DNA of 64,000 nucleotides from Plantago major (lineage: Eukaryota > Streptophyta > Magnoliopsida > Lamiales > Plantaginaceae), in NCBI GenBank assembly GCA_026545765.1, contig CM048839.1, positions 4,796,835-4,860,834 on the forward strand, written 5' to 3'. Shown in pieces: positions 47,101 to 60,600 of the stretch. The translations under genes were made by a program, and so were the position numbers. The notes beneath the pieces are model-generated. The model was not told the origin of the DNA. It worked only from the letters and a program-made list of their open reading frames with translations, and did no database searches. Each line of letters begins with the position of its first letter. The stretch's first letter is position 1.

Positions 47101-47880
47101 ACAAGTATGCTACATGTGTCATCCCACGAGTCTAAACATATCATTCCGGTTGAATCTCTGCTTGTTCAAGATGGTTCATAAACGAATACTATTTAAATGT
47201 TTCCTTCAATCAAAACTTATCCAGCTTCAGCTTCATGCAGCTCGTTTCTTCAATCGCAATTTTTTCGAATCGAATCGATTGAATTCGACCGAATTGTAGA
47301 TAAAATATAATTAGAATCGAATCGAATGAAGCCAAGAGTAATGTAGCCTTAGTTATATTTTATACTACAATTCAGTTCAGTTCAGAAAATTGCAGTTGAA
47401 GATAACAGAACCTTACAAGACTTGGATTCTACAACTTTGCTGTTATTGATTGATTGTTGCATATAATATGACTCAAAGGGACTAATTGAGAAAGCAAGAA
47501 TTATGAATAAAAATGTAGAAGAGCATAATTCATCATTGAGAACTTAAATCAAAATCATCAAATTATGATGCCAGATTAGAATTAATACTCTATTAATTCT
47601 TGTCTAGCTAGTAGCTACTTCACTAACCAAATCCTAAAAAGACTAATAGAATGCTACCTGTTAAGGAAAAAACACAATTACTCCGAATCCAAACACCGAG
47701 AAGTTTCTATCTCCAGCTCCAGGCCCTCCAACTGATAATCAGCTCGATCCGCGACTTCCAGTAAGACGATCAAGGCTCCCGTCAGGACTTGGCAACGAAA
47801 GGGTGGTTCTTCAATACTCTTGATGACAATTGTCTTCAAGGGTAATGAAAACTTGTCAATTGGATTATCAGATAATAATT
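47101..47880 (-). pseudogene. Duplicated 3' end and flank of an F-box gene (copy A)
   Basis: 47440-47830 matches the 3' part and flank of the F-box pseudogene further right (54560-54882 plus 56688-56800): both share CAGTAAGACGATCAAGGC and the CCAAACNCCGNGAAGTTT stretch. On the minus strand copy A encodes only the tail (SPDGSLDRLTGSRG in one frame, LELEIETSRCLDSE in another). 47117-47190 likewise matches 49270-49331. So a unit of about 2.2 kb was tandemly duplicated. In copy A the tail is joined not to an F-box but to the SCPL pseudogene at 47900-49140. A partial reverse copy of the MITE at 19943 lies at 47340-47400. Confidence 0.6.
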
Positions 47881-47899
47881 CAAAACTACCTCAAAAAAC

Positions 47900-49140
47900 T
47901 TCATCTGATATGATGCCCATTTTGTGAGCATATGCTCTTGCATTTCCTACAATATATGTCCCTGCCAGAGTTACAAAAACATCCTACTGGTGAGCTATAT
48001 GCAGAAGATAGTAGGCAATTAGTATCATTTACTTTAAGGCCATATGCGGATGAAGTCCATCTTCGTTGCCTGCAGTATCGATACCCATTCAAACTTTGGA
48101 TTTCATGACTGAAAACATAAACCAAAGCACTGTAGTTCAAATACACACCATTTGCTATTTCTGAAACCAACAAGGGTGCGAATATTCCAGCATACGAGTC
48201 ACCGGGAATGTACAGGTGATTCTTGATAACCTCGGGTGATTAAAAGCCACTGCAATCCACTCTTGACATTAGCTCCAACAGCTTGGCTCTAAGCCTCCAA
48301 CTGATCACATCTTAAGATGACCGATGTAATGGAAAAATGATAGCATAGGGATAACCACCAAAGCATTTTGTAAACATATGACAAGGCTTTTTTGAAGGTA
48401 TCTTCCTCAGAAACGTGTAACTGTCCTTTGTTGCTTTGATATCGGAAGTATAATAACTTTCTGGTGCAGTCGAATAGGAGAATCCAGTACCAACAGGGGA
48501 GTCGATCTATAAATATGATACTTGCAACCTAGAGATGATCACATGAATTAGGCTAGGCAGCAAAATTTTGAGTTGAGTTATGAACATGCATGATTAATCA
48601 AGAGCAGAGAACCTTTGGGCTTTGTCCACGAATATGGTCTAAGAACAAGCGAAGGGAATGGAGTCGAATGGTTAAAACATCAATGGACCTACAACCACAA
48701 CAAACCAGATCACATTACATTATTTCAACAAAAGTAGGAACGGTACAGGCTATTTCTTAATCATCAAACAGATGAACTTTCAATCCATTTCACATGACAG
48801 CAAAGGGGTTAAATTGGTTATAAGACACCCATCTAATGCATATACCATCTCCAAGTTACTTTTGATTTCATCATATTCAATCCTGATTTCGCTGTATACC
48901 ATATCCTAACCTGTTGATGTATCTTTGTCTGTGCAAACGAATCAAAATCGAGTAAGGATTCACAAACCGTTTCCAAATTCCTGATCCATACAGTATTGCC
49001 AATGCCATGACACTTTCCAGCTTTACAAATTAAATAAAGAAGATCAATAAAATGCAAAACATGTATCACTGCTAAACAAAATGACCAAACTCACATGGAT
49101 TAATCCAGATAGGCGCAAAAAGTAACCTGTTTCACTCATC
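47900..49140 (-). pseudogene. Serine carboxypeptidase-like (SCPL) acyltransferase pseudogene
   Basis: SCPL acyltransferases are vacuolar serine enzymes that move acyl groups from glucose esters in specialised metabolism. Reading leftwards in several frames: ALMSETGYFLRLSG near 49130 (N-terminal part), a GPLMF-like stretch near 48690 (family GPL.F), [20 protein letters not shown] near 48500 (family [11 protein letters not shown]), and HLYIPGDSYAGIFAPLLVSE near 48220, which holds the catalytic-Ser motif GDSYAG. A Cys-rich part follows to about 47905. Frames change repeatedly, so it cannot make the enzyme. Parts of the C-terminal half (catalytic Asp and His) were not found. Confidence 0.7.
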
Positions 49141-49331
49141 AATGCATCCTGTAATTCGGCTGTCGACTTTAGCAACAAAAATAACACGATAAAGCCAAAA
49201 TTTAATTAGTTTTTAGTGGAATCGAGCGAGTAGATTTTGAGTTTATTCTGGAAATATAAAGCAAGATCTTCTACATGTAATCCGCCCGATTGAATCCCCT
49301 GCTTGTTTAAGATTGTTCATACATACTGGTA

Positions 49332-49855
49332 TGTTGGGACACACGGGATAAGATGAACGAAAATGAAACTTTAATGGAGGCTCAAAAATATATTTTATAG
49401 AGATTCGATATTACAAGGATTTTTCGAATGCTTTCGGAAGCTATTCGATATTTTACAAGTGGCTTTGCTATGCCTATACTACTTCTCTTATTGCTATTGA
49501 GAAGGATGGATTGCTATGCTGATTGATAATTGAACAAAGTGAAATGATGGACTATATATAGACTATTCGGCCGCCTCATGTTGCCGCTATTGAAATCGGT
49601 TGTGTTGCTTGCTTCTCCATTACTCTAGCTGCCATTTAGAAGAATCAAGACCAATCAAGTTACTCTTGTGCTGCAGCCTTTTGTTATTACTTAGTCCTCA
49701 AGTTTAATTCATCCAAGTAATTCCACTGCCTGAAATATTGATGATGCAGCTGCTTGTAGTAACTCTTGTGTCCACCGTCATTCTAGATGATTTGGCTGCT
49801 TCCTTGCATTATTTTAGCTTGCCGACTTGGAGAATTGCAAATTATCATTTTATCA
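49332..49855 (-). repeat. 3' LTR of the Copia element
   Basis: 524 bases, starting TGTTGGGAC and ending TTTATCA on the plus strand. It is nearly identical to 53948-54471. As the element is on the minus strand, this is the downstream LTR. Confidence 0.9.
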
Positions 49856-52800
49856 CCCTCTCTGAATTTGCAATTCGGACTATGTCTTTGAGCTGCGAGA
49901 TCTTTTCCGAGCTAACTGCTTTTGTAAAGCTATCCGCAAGTTGCTCTTTCGTATTCACGAACTCCAATTGAATTTCTTGCATCTGGACTAGATCTCTGAT
50001 AAAGTGATGTCGAATTGCAATGTGCTTCGTCCTTGCGTGAAAGACGGAATTTTTTGCCATTGCTATAGTCGACATATTGTCGCAGAAGATTATAGTCGGG
50101 GCTTCTTGTTTTTGCTGAACGTCTTCCAGAATTCTTCTTAACCACACTGCTTCACTTGTCGCTTGGTCGCATAATATATTCTGTCACGATGAAAGCGATA
50201 CCGTTTTCTGCTTTTTAGAAGTCCACGAAATTATCTTCGTGCCCATGCAAAACACATATCCTGAAGTGCTTTTGCTATCATCAAGTGCTCCGGCCCAATC
50301 ACTATCTGTGTAGCCGACTAGCTTGTTGTCTTTCTCTTTAACATAACGAATGCCCAATTTTCTCGTACCTTGTAGGTAGCGTAGAATTCTTTTTGCAGCA
50401 CCATAGTGTAACTTACTCGGATCTTGCATAAATCTCGAGATCAGGTAACTGGATAGACAATGTCTGGCCTTGTATTTGTGAGATATATCAGAGAGCCGAC
50501 TAGACTTCTGTATATGTTCGCATCGAACTTATCTGCACCATCTTCTTTCTTCAACTTTTCATTTTCTGCAAGTGGAGTTGATATCGGCTTGCAGTTTTGC
50601 ATATGGAACTTCTTCAATATTTCTTCAAGATATTTTTCTTGAGAAATAAAGATCTCTCCTTTAGATTGGCGAACTTGGATCCCAAGAAAGTATTTCATGA
50701 GACCCAAATCACCATCTCAGATTCGTGCATCATTGCTTCTTTGAATTTTGCACTAATCCGGGATCCGCTCACAGATATCAAGTCATCAACGTAAAGACAT
50801 ACAATAAGAAAATCTTGCGCACCTTCTTTCTTTACGATAGTGACGGTTCACTCGACTTCTTTGAAGCCGCTTTCCGAAATATCCATCGATTTTGCTATTC
50901 CGTGCTCGTCTTTGCTTGCCATATAAAGCTTTTCTGAGTCGATAGACTTTGTCTTCTTTGGCTTCGACTATGTATCCTTCAGGCTGCTCGACATATACTT
51001 CTTCTTCCAATTCTCCATTGAGAAATGCAGATTTAACATCCAGTTGGTATACTGGCAGCTCCATTTGTGCAACTAGAGCTAAGACGATTCTGATCGTCTC
51101 CATTCGAGCAACTGGTGCAAACGTCTCATTGAAATCCACTCCAGGTTTCTGAGAATAGCCTTTTGCAACAAGTCGAGCTTTATGCTTCTGAATGGTTCCA
51201 TCTTCTTTATACTTTGTCTTGTAAACCCATTTCAATCCGATTACACTTTTATCTTCGGGAAGATCTACAAGTTCCCACGTGTTATTCTTCTCGATGCTTG
51301 CCATTTCTTCATCCATGGCTTTCATCCATTTATCCTATTTTGTTGCTTCTTCGAATGTTTCTGGCTCACAAGCAATCAAAGCTAATTCACAACGTTCATA
51401 AATATCTCGTAAACTGCGTACCTTTCTAACTGGACTTTCAGATTCCGATCCAGAAGATCTGTGGATCGACTCGAGCTTGAGCTAGGACTTGAGCTTGGAC
51501 TCGAGCTTGAGCTCGGACTTGCACTCGTACTTGGATCATCGTCTTCATGTAATGGCCCAGGCTCGCATATATTCTTCATCTTCATATTTTCTTCCCAATT
51601 CCACGATTGTTTTTCGTCAAAGATGACGTCACGAGATATGATGAGTTTGTTTGTCTTCGGATCCAGTAGGCGATATCCCTTCAAGCATCGTAGCCAGTGA
51701 ATATGAGCTTCTCGCCTTTCTCGTCAAACTTTTCTCGCCGTTGAGATGGAATATGTGAATAGGCTATGCTTCCGAAGATTCTGAAGTGATCAACTTGTGG
51801 CTTTCTGCGATGCCATGCTTCATAAGGAGTTTTATTTGGAACCGCTTTTGTCGGTGAACGGTTTAGTATATAAACCGAAATGTTTACAGCTTCTGCCCAA
51901 AAGCTTTTTGGAAGGCTTTTTCCGGCTATCATGCTTCTTGCCATTTCGACGATGGTGCGGTTCTTTCGCTCCGCTATGCCATTTTGTTGGGGGCTATATC
52001 TTACTGTAAGTTGCCGATGGATTCCTTTTTCCTTGCAATAATCCAGGAACGCTTTTCCGATAAACTCACCTCCTCGATCTGTTTGGAGAGTTTGGATTTT
52101 TCTTCCACTTTGATTTTCGACTTTTGCTTTAAACTCAAGGAATGACGGGAACACATCTGACTTGTTCTTCAAAATATAAACCCACATCATTCTTGTATAA
52201 TCATCAACGAACAAAAGAAAATACCTATTGTCGTTGAGAGATGGTGTCTGTGCTGGACCACAAATATCTGCATGCACTAACTCAAGTGGAGATTTTGCCC
52301 TATATGCTGCCTTCGGGAATGGTAAGCGATGCATCTTTCCATAAATGCATCCTTCACATGTTGCATCCTTATCTGGAATGTTAGGCAGGCCAAATACTTT
52401 GATAAATTAAGGCCTCGAAAATTTAAATGACCATACCTCAGATGCCATGTCTTGTGATTTTCTTCGGTTGTGCTCTTCAGTATCACTTTTGTCGACAATG
52501 ACAAATTGAGAGGGAATACTCTATTCGTACTCATCTTTACCCTCGTAATCAGCTGATTATTTTTCTTATCAATGATGCAACACTCCCCATTATCGAACTC
52601 CAACTTGTATCCTCTCAGCATCATTTGTCCCACGCTCAACAAATTTTGAGCCAGACTGGGCACATAGTAAACATCCTGGATGTAAGTTGTTCCACCATTT
52701 TCTGATTGGATTGCAATTGTTCCTTTGCCGATGATATTGTGATCGATGCCATCTCCAAGTGTTACTTCAGACGAATATGTCTCAAGCTCCACAAACATTT

Positions 52801-53947
52801 CTTTATTGACGCACATATGGCTACTGCATCCACTATCAACATACCAAATATTCTTAGAATTACTTGGAGATTGAGAGCAAGAAAACATCACCTGGTTCGT
52901 TTCATTTTTCTCGGCATAATTTGCTTCATTTATTCCCCCTTCATTCTTGTGCCAACAATCTCTTTCTGAATGATTAGGATTTCGGCATCTTTTGCATTTA
53001 AACCGACAATCTTCGGTGGCATGATTATTTTTATTGCATATACGGCAATATAAATCTGAATACTGAGACGTACTTCCTTGATTAAAGTTACCTCTTTGGC
53101 CTTGGCCACGTCTTTGAAAGTTCTGATTTCTACCGCGTCCTCTTCCTCTGAAATTACTCTGCATTGACGCATTAACTTTCTCCTTTGAGCTGCTATTTCG
53201 ATTGGTGATATTAGCCTTTGCTTGAAAAGCTTGCTCCAAATTTGCCTCCGTGAACCTGCTCATCCTTTTCTCATGGGCTTCAAGTGATCCCATAAGTTCG
53301 TCTAAAGAAAGTGTTTTCAAATCTTTAGACTCCTCTATTGCAGCAACAATATGCTCAAATTTTCCTGGCAGGCTCCGTAGCACTTTCTCGACAATTCTCT
53401 TGTCTTCGAAGGTATCACCATATCCTCAAATTTGATTTACAATGACAGAGACACGAGAAAAGAAATCTTGCACATTCTCGTTATCTTTCATATAAATATT
53501 ATCGAAATCACGCCATAAATTTTGCAGCTTAATAGAGATAACTTTATCATGTCCTTCAAATTGCTTTTTCAAAATCTCCCATGAATCTTTAGAGATATCA
53601 GCACTAATTATACGCGGAAGTATAGATCGACTTACCCCCTGGTGCATAAAGGACAAGGCTTTTGCATCTTTCTTCTTGTTCTCTTTATGCATCTTTTTCT
53701 CTGTAGCATCTAGTGTAGCTTCCTCCTCCGTCGTGTGTTTAGTGTATCCTCCTTCGACAACGTCCCATAGTTCATAGCACTGAAACAGCGTCTGCATAAG
53801 TACGCTCCATAGCTCATAATTTTGGCCAACAAAGATAGGAACTCCTTGTTGGGAATATTGGAATGCTTGGTCGCCAATATTTGACGGATTCATTTTTTCG
53901 GTTGCGAAGAGTTATCAGGCCAAGGGGTGGCTCTGATACCACAAATA

Positions 53948-54471
53948 TGTTGGGACACACGGGATAAGATGAACGAAAATGAAACTTTAATGGAGGCTCG
54001 AAAATATATTTTATAGAGATTCGATATTACAAGGATTTTTCGAATGCTTTCGGAAGCTATTCGATATTTTACAAGTGGCTTTGCTATGCCTATACTACTT
54101 CTCTTATTGCTATTGAGAAGGATGGATTGCTATGCTGATTGATAATTGAACAAAGTGAAATGATGGACTATATATAGACTATTCGGCCGCCTCATGTTGC
54201 CGCTTATCAAGTCGGTCAGTTGCTTGCTTCTCCATTACTCTAGCCGCCATTTAGAAGAATCAAGACCAATCAAGTTACTCTTGTGCTCCAGCCTTTTGTT
54301 ATTACTTAGTCCTCAAGTTTAATTCATCCAAGTAATTCCACCGCCTGAAATATTGATGATGCAGCTGCTTGTAGTAACTCTTGTGTCCACCGTCATTCTA
54401 GATGATTTGAGCTGCTTCCTTGCATTGTTTTAGCTTGCCGACTTGGAGAATTGCAAATTATCATTTTATCA
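53948..54471 (-). repeat. 5' LTR of the Copia element
   Basis: 524 bases, paired with 49332-49855. The Met-tRNA primer-binding site lies six bases inside it, which fixes the minus-strand orientation. Confidence 0.9.
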
Positions 54472-54882
54472 GGTATTACTTGCTACAACTTTACTATCCT
54501 TTTGTCTTCTTTTAACCTGGTAATGATCAAACTCAGAAAACCAACAAACCGAAGCATATTATAAGTTCAAATACTACATTCCTTGTTGCATATTCCATCC
54601 TTGTCATGAAAGGACTAATTCAGAAATAAAAAAATTACGAATAAAAACTAGAACACGATTCATGACTGCAAACTTAACCAAAATCATCAAATTCTGATGC
54701 CAGATTTGAGTTAATTTGTCTAGCTACTTCAGTAACCAAATCGACCTAAAAATACTAAAAAGATTAATAGAACCAACTAATTGATACTGCAAAGAAAGGA
54801 AAAAACACAAGCCCTTTTATGATATCCAACCACCCTTAAGGAGGAATCCAAACGCCGCGAAGTTTTTATCATTAGCTCTATC

Positions 54883-56682
54883 TGAAAGAATTATTTTCCC
54901 TGCTTCTTCTCATTCATCAATCGCATATATATAGAAGTATGTATTGCTAGATATCAATAAGGAATCCTATTCCAATTATACTTCTAATTACCAACATTAA
55001 GGAATCATAATCCTATTATACTTCTAACACTCCCCCTCAGTCGAAACGGGAGGTTGATGAACGTTGAGACTATTCCGAAAAACATCAAACAATACTTGTG
55101 AAAGTCCTTTGGTGAAACGTCGACTCATAATTAAGACTCGGCAGATTTCATCCATGACGTGCTACGTTGATGTTGTATGAGAGCAGGCAAGGCAAAAGGT
55201 CCAATAGTCCTATGGGCTTGCTGTGGGTGAGATCCAAGAAGACCAACTTGCTGAGATGGTCTGTACGATGGGGCGATACCAAGGGGCAGTCGGGTATGGG
55301 CAAGGAGGACCCAAAATTGGTACACAGCCCCACATAAGTGCTCAAGTGTGCAAGAGTAGGGTGGAACAAGGTCGTAATCTCAGGCGAGGTACCAGAAGTC
55401 ATGGCGACATAATCTGGGAGAGGGACCACACGAGACGGGAAAGTTGGGAGAGGAGAAGAACGAGATGACGACGAAAGAAGAAAGAACTTAAGCACCCAGA
55501 GCAGACATAGAGAGAGACACCCAGAATAGGTAGAGAGGATTCAACAGGTGACGACAACAGTCCAAGATCCAACAACAACTTGAGCAGAAGAGGTTGATGA
55601 TGAGGAAAGAAACAAAAAGAAAATATTGCATGGAGAAGGAAAATTCGATTATAGAAATCGAAGTAGGCCGGAGATGGAAGAGGCTCGCCGGTGTAGAGGG
55701 CGGGAGAGGGGCAGCTGATCAATTCGGAGAGGCGAAGAGAGGAGTGACCAGAGAGGCTGGGAGGAATCATGGAGGCGGCACAGAGACAACTATGGGTGCC
55801 ATTGCTGTAGCCAAGAAAGAAGAAAGGAAACAGTTTTCGTATGTAGTAAACTGCACAGCGCAGTTGTAGGAAAACAACGTTTCCCGCCAGCTCAGCCGTT
55901 GGATCGCCCTGAGAATTTGACCACATGTAGCTAACACACGAATCTACATTGTGGACGGTGGAGATCGGATTCCAAGTATATGAACCTTTCCAAACGTGCT
56001 GTCAAAGTCAGCTGCTGTTTTGGGAAGAAAGAAGAAGAAAAAGCAAATTGCTCGAGGAAGGCGACAGCGCGTGGAGAAAATGCAGCAGTAGAGCTGCGGG
56101 AGAAGAAAGAGGCTCAACCGCATAAGAAGAAGAGAAATCCGCTGCGTAATCAAAGGAGGAAGACCTGGCCGGAGGAATTGACCACCGGAGAAGAGAGCGG
56201 CCCAGCCGCGTGGAGGAGAAGAGATGCGCAAGAGCGCTTGAGAGAGGCAGCCGGAACGGTGGAAGCTGTTGATGCGGCTTGGGAGGTGAACGAAGTAGGA
56301 GGCCGGAGAAGAGGCGGCGGCGGCGCTAGGGTCCCAAGTGGGCGGAGGAGGAAGGAGCACGTGGAGGCGCTGGAGAGATAAGGAGAAAGGGGAGAAAAGA
56401 GAAGAAAGAGAGAATGGCAAGGGCAATCAGATTGATTGCATTGAGGGAAAAAATCAGAGAAATTTTAGGGCGGAAGAAAGAAAAGAGGAGAGGCAGGACC
56501 AATGCTCGTTGGAGACTTACATGACTCTGATACCATGAAAGAATTATTTTCCCTGCTTCTTCTCATTCATCAATCGCATATATATACAAGTATGTATTGC
56601 TAGATATCAATACGGAATCCTATTCCAATTATACTTCTAATTACCAACATTAAAGAATCATAATCCTATTATACTTCTAACA
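54883..56682 (-). mobile_element. Small non-autonomous LTR retrotransposon derived from Copia
   Basis: 147-base LTRs at 54883-55029 and 56536-56682 (TGAAAGAATTATTTTCCC...TACTTCTAACA) differ at about three positions. The target duplication CTATC is exact (54878-54882, 56683-56687). A primer-binding site for initiator Met-tRNA (TGGTATCAGAG on the minus strand) touches the right LTR, and a purine tract touches the left one, so it reads leftwards. Near the left LTR a short stretch resembles the very end of Copia pol (VLFDVFRNSLN), but integrase and reverse transcriptase are absent. The 1.5 kb inside is CT-rich on the minus strand, with two open frames (55926-55399 and 56426-55944) of no known family. 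It must be moved by proteins from another element. Age about one to two million years. Confidence 0.88.
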
Positions 56683-57307
56683 CTATCTGATCATCAGCTC
56701 CGCGAGTTCCAGTAAGACGATCAAGGCTTCCAGTCATCACTTGGGAGTGATAAAAGTTTAGTTTAATACCCTTGATGGTTACGGTCTTGATAGTTACTGT
56801 CTTCACGTGCTTCTTCTTCTTAACATCGAGCCACATCAACTTGTTGTCGAACTTGATCAGAACTTGCTCTGTGCTCTTCACGTAGGCTACTGGATTGATG
56901 AAAAAAGGGGATGTGACAGCTCTCACGCAACGTCAAGACCTCATTCCACCAGCTAGCCTTTTGTCCTTCGTAATCCTGGAGAATCCATAAAGTCCCTTGG
57001 CCAGCTATATACATCGACACAAAGAAATAAGCATCCACCCAATGCATATAGCTGCAGATAAGAATCAACACTCATCACAGCTGGCAGCTGAAGCCTACTG
57101 TAGGTCTCAGAGGTAAGATCAAGTGATATTACGAAACCCACACCGCCTACCCTAATAAGCCAATGCAACGCGCCATGGGCAAAAACAGCAGCATCACCAA
57201 TAATATGACAATTGCGGCGATTATTGATCCTCCCCCAAGCTCCCAATTTTGTAGAGTATATTGAATCAATGCAAATATTATTCTCTATGTAAGATGGTAT
57301 AACAACT

Positions 57308-57502
57308 TGTCAACAATGTACCAGATTTTCCTATTCTTAAGGCTCACTCTTCTGTTTTATAGCTTAGTCAAACTAGTGAATTAGTCTACTCCATTACTTG
57401 TTTGTAACTAACTAATTTCGTAGGATCTGATGTAACTTGTTTCTATATAATATAAACAACAGACCACAACTTATTGTGTGTGGATCAAATCTATTCTTTA
57501 CA
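57308..57502 (+). repeat. 5' LTR of the Copia element in the F-box gene
   Basis: 195 bases, TG...CA termini, preceded by CAACT and followed by the TGGTATCA primer-binding site. It contains CTATATAATATAAA as TATA-like promoter. Confidence 0.9.
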
Positions 57503-57554
57503 TGGTATCATTTACCAAGTTTTAATCAAACAGCTTCCTTCCTTCCTCCCTCCC

Positions 57555-57605
57555 TCCTCCTCCTCCTCCTCCTCCTCCTCCTCCTCCTCCTGCTTCTCCT
57601 TCTTC
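57555..57605. repeat. CTC/TCC trinucleotide microsatellite
   Basis: A run of about 13 TCC units follows the 5' LTR, in the untranslated leader of the Copia element. Confidence 0.9.
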
Positions 57606-60600
57606 TTCGATGGTTGGTTCATCGTCTTCCGCTGATTCAACTCTCGACAATGGCCCCGTCTTTTTCGGCATGGCTCACCTTGCTACCACTAAATTGAACT
57701 CTGAGAATTTCGTGAATTGGCATAGCCAAGTAAACCCCCTTGTCACCGGTTCCCGTCTCCTCCCCTTTCTCGATGGCTCCAATCCACCACCGCCCCCAAA
57801 CCATACCAGATTCTGCCAACAAGCCCCAAACAAATCCAGAGTACCTTTCTTGGTTCAACCTTGACCAATGCATTATAAGCTTCCTTCGATCTACCCTAAT
57901 TGACGAAGCCCTCACCGTCACCATTGGTTGTCAAACATCCAAAGCCGTATGGGACGCCCTCCACTCGGCGTTTCAACATTCTTCCAAGCTTCGTCTCAAG
58001 GATGAGCTCCAATCGATCCAGAGAGGCTTGTGTACGGTCTCCAATTCAAGTCCATTTGTGATCAGTTAGCTGCTCTCAGGTGCAAGCTTGGCCCTGTAGA
58101 TAAATCCCATTGGTTCCTTCGAGGTTTGGGTTCTGCTTTCATGAATTTCGCGAGCAATCAGATGTCGCTTTCCCCTATTCCTACCCTTGAAGATCTACTC
58201 CCGAAAGCTGATAAAATTATGAGATATTCAGCTGCTCCATGGATCGTGCCACTCCAGCACCTTCTGCCGCTTTCTATGCACATCAAAATCGGTCGTCTAC
58301 GTACTTCCCGTGGCAATACTTCTGGTCAGAATCAGTACAGCCGCGGCGGCGGTCGATATAATGGGAGAGGCAGTGGTCGAACCTCTCAGACTAATCAGTC
58401 TGGCTGTGGCTCCAACAATGTTCGGCGCCCTCCTCGTTGCCAGATTTGCCGTGTTGAAGGCCACTATGCTGTTAATTGTCCAATGCGATATCAACCATCG
58501 GCATCGAATGATGCTAATCTTGCAGATGCTTTTGCTGCCTTGTGTTCTACAAATTCGAGGGTACCTGATTGGTACATGGATTCGAGTGCCTCAGCCCACA
58601 TGACACCGTCCACCTCGACTCTTGATTCCGTCGCTTCTTCTGGTGGTAAGGCCTCTATATATTTTGGTAATGGTGATGCTTTACCTATTTCACATACTGG
58701 CACACATTCTATATCACCTTCTCTTCAGTTATTAAATGTGCTTGTGGTTCCTCATCTTACTAAGAACTTACTATATATTAGTAAACTCACCAAGGATTAT
58801 CTTGTTGATGTCTTGTTCACTAAAGATTCATTTGTTGTTCAGAATCGTCTGACCGGGATACCCCTAGCAAAAGGCCGACGTGAAGGTGGTTTGTACTTGC
58901 TGGACGAAGGCCATTCGGCCCTTATCACTGCTCTTCGAAATAAGAGTCTCCACGGCTCCTATGATTTGTGGCATCTTCGTCTTGGACACGTGCCTCATGA
59001 TGTTATTTCATTATTAAATAAAAAGGGACTTCTTTCTGTTTCGTCCCTACTACCATCTCCAAATTTGTGTTCCCCTTGTCAATTGGCCAAGAGTCGCCGT
59101 TTACCTTTTTCTATCAATAAGAAACGTTCTTTATATGTTTTAGACTTGATTCATTGTGATCTTTGGGGCCCTGCTCCTATTGTTTCTAACGATGGATTTC
59201 GCTATTATGCAATTTTTATTGATGATTTCTCTTGTTTCACATGGATTTATCCTTTAAAATTCAAATCCGACTTCTATGACATATTTGTTCAATTCCATGT
59301 GTTTGTTGAATGCCAGTTTTCATGTGCAATCAAAACTTTTCAAAGTGACGGGGGTGGTGAGTTCATAAGTCATAAACTTCAATCCTACCTTCGTCATCAT
59401 GGAATTTTTCATAAACTTTCTTGCCCTTACACTCCATCTCAAAATGGTAGGGCCGAACGCAAACACCACCATGTCACAAAAATGGGACTATCCATGCTTT
59501 TTCATTCGAAAATGAAACTTTTTGGTGGGATGCCTTTGCCACCGCTGTTTAAACTATCAACTAACTTCCCTCTTCTATTCTTGACAATATATCTCCATTT
59601 GAGGCTCTCTTTGGCACTTGTCCTAATTATGCTAATTTTCATCCTTTCGGATGCCGCATTTTCCCTTGTTTACGCGATTATGCTCCGCATAAGCTCTCAT
59701 CACGCAGCCTGCCTTGCGTATTTCTTGGTTACAGTGTTCATCATAAGGGATTCCGCTGTCTTAATGCCTCGACGTCTCGTATTTATATCACTCGTCATGC
59801 ACAATTTGACGAATCTTGTTTTCCTTATGATGACCACGCCATTTCCAGCAATATTCAGGCTTTGGACTTTGCCTCATTTGTTGAGCCCCATACTAAGCCC
59901 AATACTATTCCCCAGCTGGCCCAACATACATCAAGCCCTTGTGGTATTTGTCACTCATACAGCCCAATTTCCACCTCCCACGCCAACTACCTTACCTACC
60001 ACTCCACAACCCATATCTCCACCAGTTCCAGAAAACAGTCCGCCTCCAACTGTTACTCCACCATGCGATTCCGTTCCCACTTCAGTTCCGGCTAGCCCTC
60101 CACAGAACTTGTCTCCTGTCGCTGGCCGCACTCGACTTCGGTCTCGTACGCCTCACTACCCTCAACCAAGCCATCCTATGCGCACTCGCGCCCAAGCAGG
60201 CACTTTCAAGATCAAGCATTCGGGTTTGCTCTATGAGGTTTCTTCACCTCTCTTACACGCCTTCCTGGCCTCCTCGGAACCCAAAGGCTTCAAATCTGCC
60301 TCTCGCAGCCCCGTTTGGGTTCGCGCAATGGATACAGAAATCAAAGCACTTCGTGCCAACAACACTTGGGATTTGGTTCCCCGCATGGCTGATATGAACA
60401 TTGTTGGTGCCAAATGGGTATTTCGTACAAAGTGTTTGGCGGATGGTTTTATTGAACGCTTGAAAGCCCGGTTAGTCGCCTTTCTCAATGGTTTTCTTAA
60501 TGAAATAGTTTTTATGGAGCAACCACCGGGTTATGTTGATGCTCGATTCCCTATGTCTGCAGATTACGTAAGGCTCTCTACGGGCTCAAACAAGCGTCGC

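Larger units (their letters stand above)
49332..54471 (-). mobile_element. Ty1/Copia retrotransposon with both LTRs
   Basis: LTRs of 524 bases lie at 49332-49855 and 53948-54471 (TGTTGGGACACACGGG...TTTTATCA on the plus strand), roughly 2 percent different, so the insertion is young, perhaps around one to two million years. The element reads leftwards. A primer-binding site complementary to initiator Met-tRNA (TGGTATCAGAG) lies at about 53929-53941 and a purine tract adjoins the left LTR. Parts in order on the minus strand: gag with CCHC knuckle (53893 to about 52900), protease (WYVDSGCSSHM), integrase (to about 51680), reverse transcriptase (about 51325-50440) and RNase H (to about 49900). 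Flanks share GGTA, but a clean 5-base duplication is not certain. The coding region looks broken, with a handful of breaks. Confidence 0.92.

Noticed and set aside
49327-54476. A clean 5-base target duplication of the Copia element
   Set aside because: The flanks are TGGTA and GGTAT: only four bases agree when the LTR limits are kept at TG...CA.
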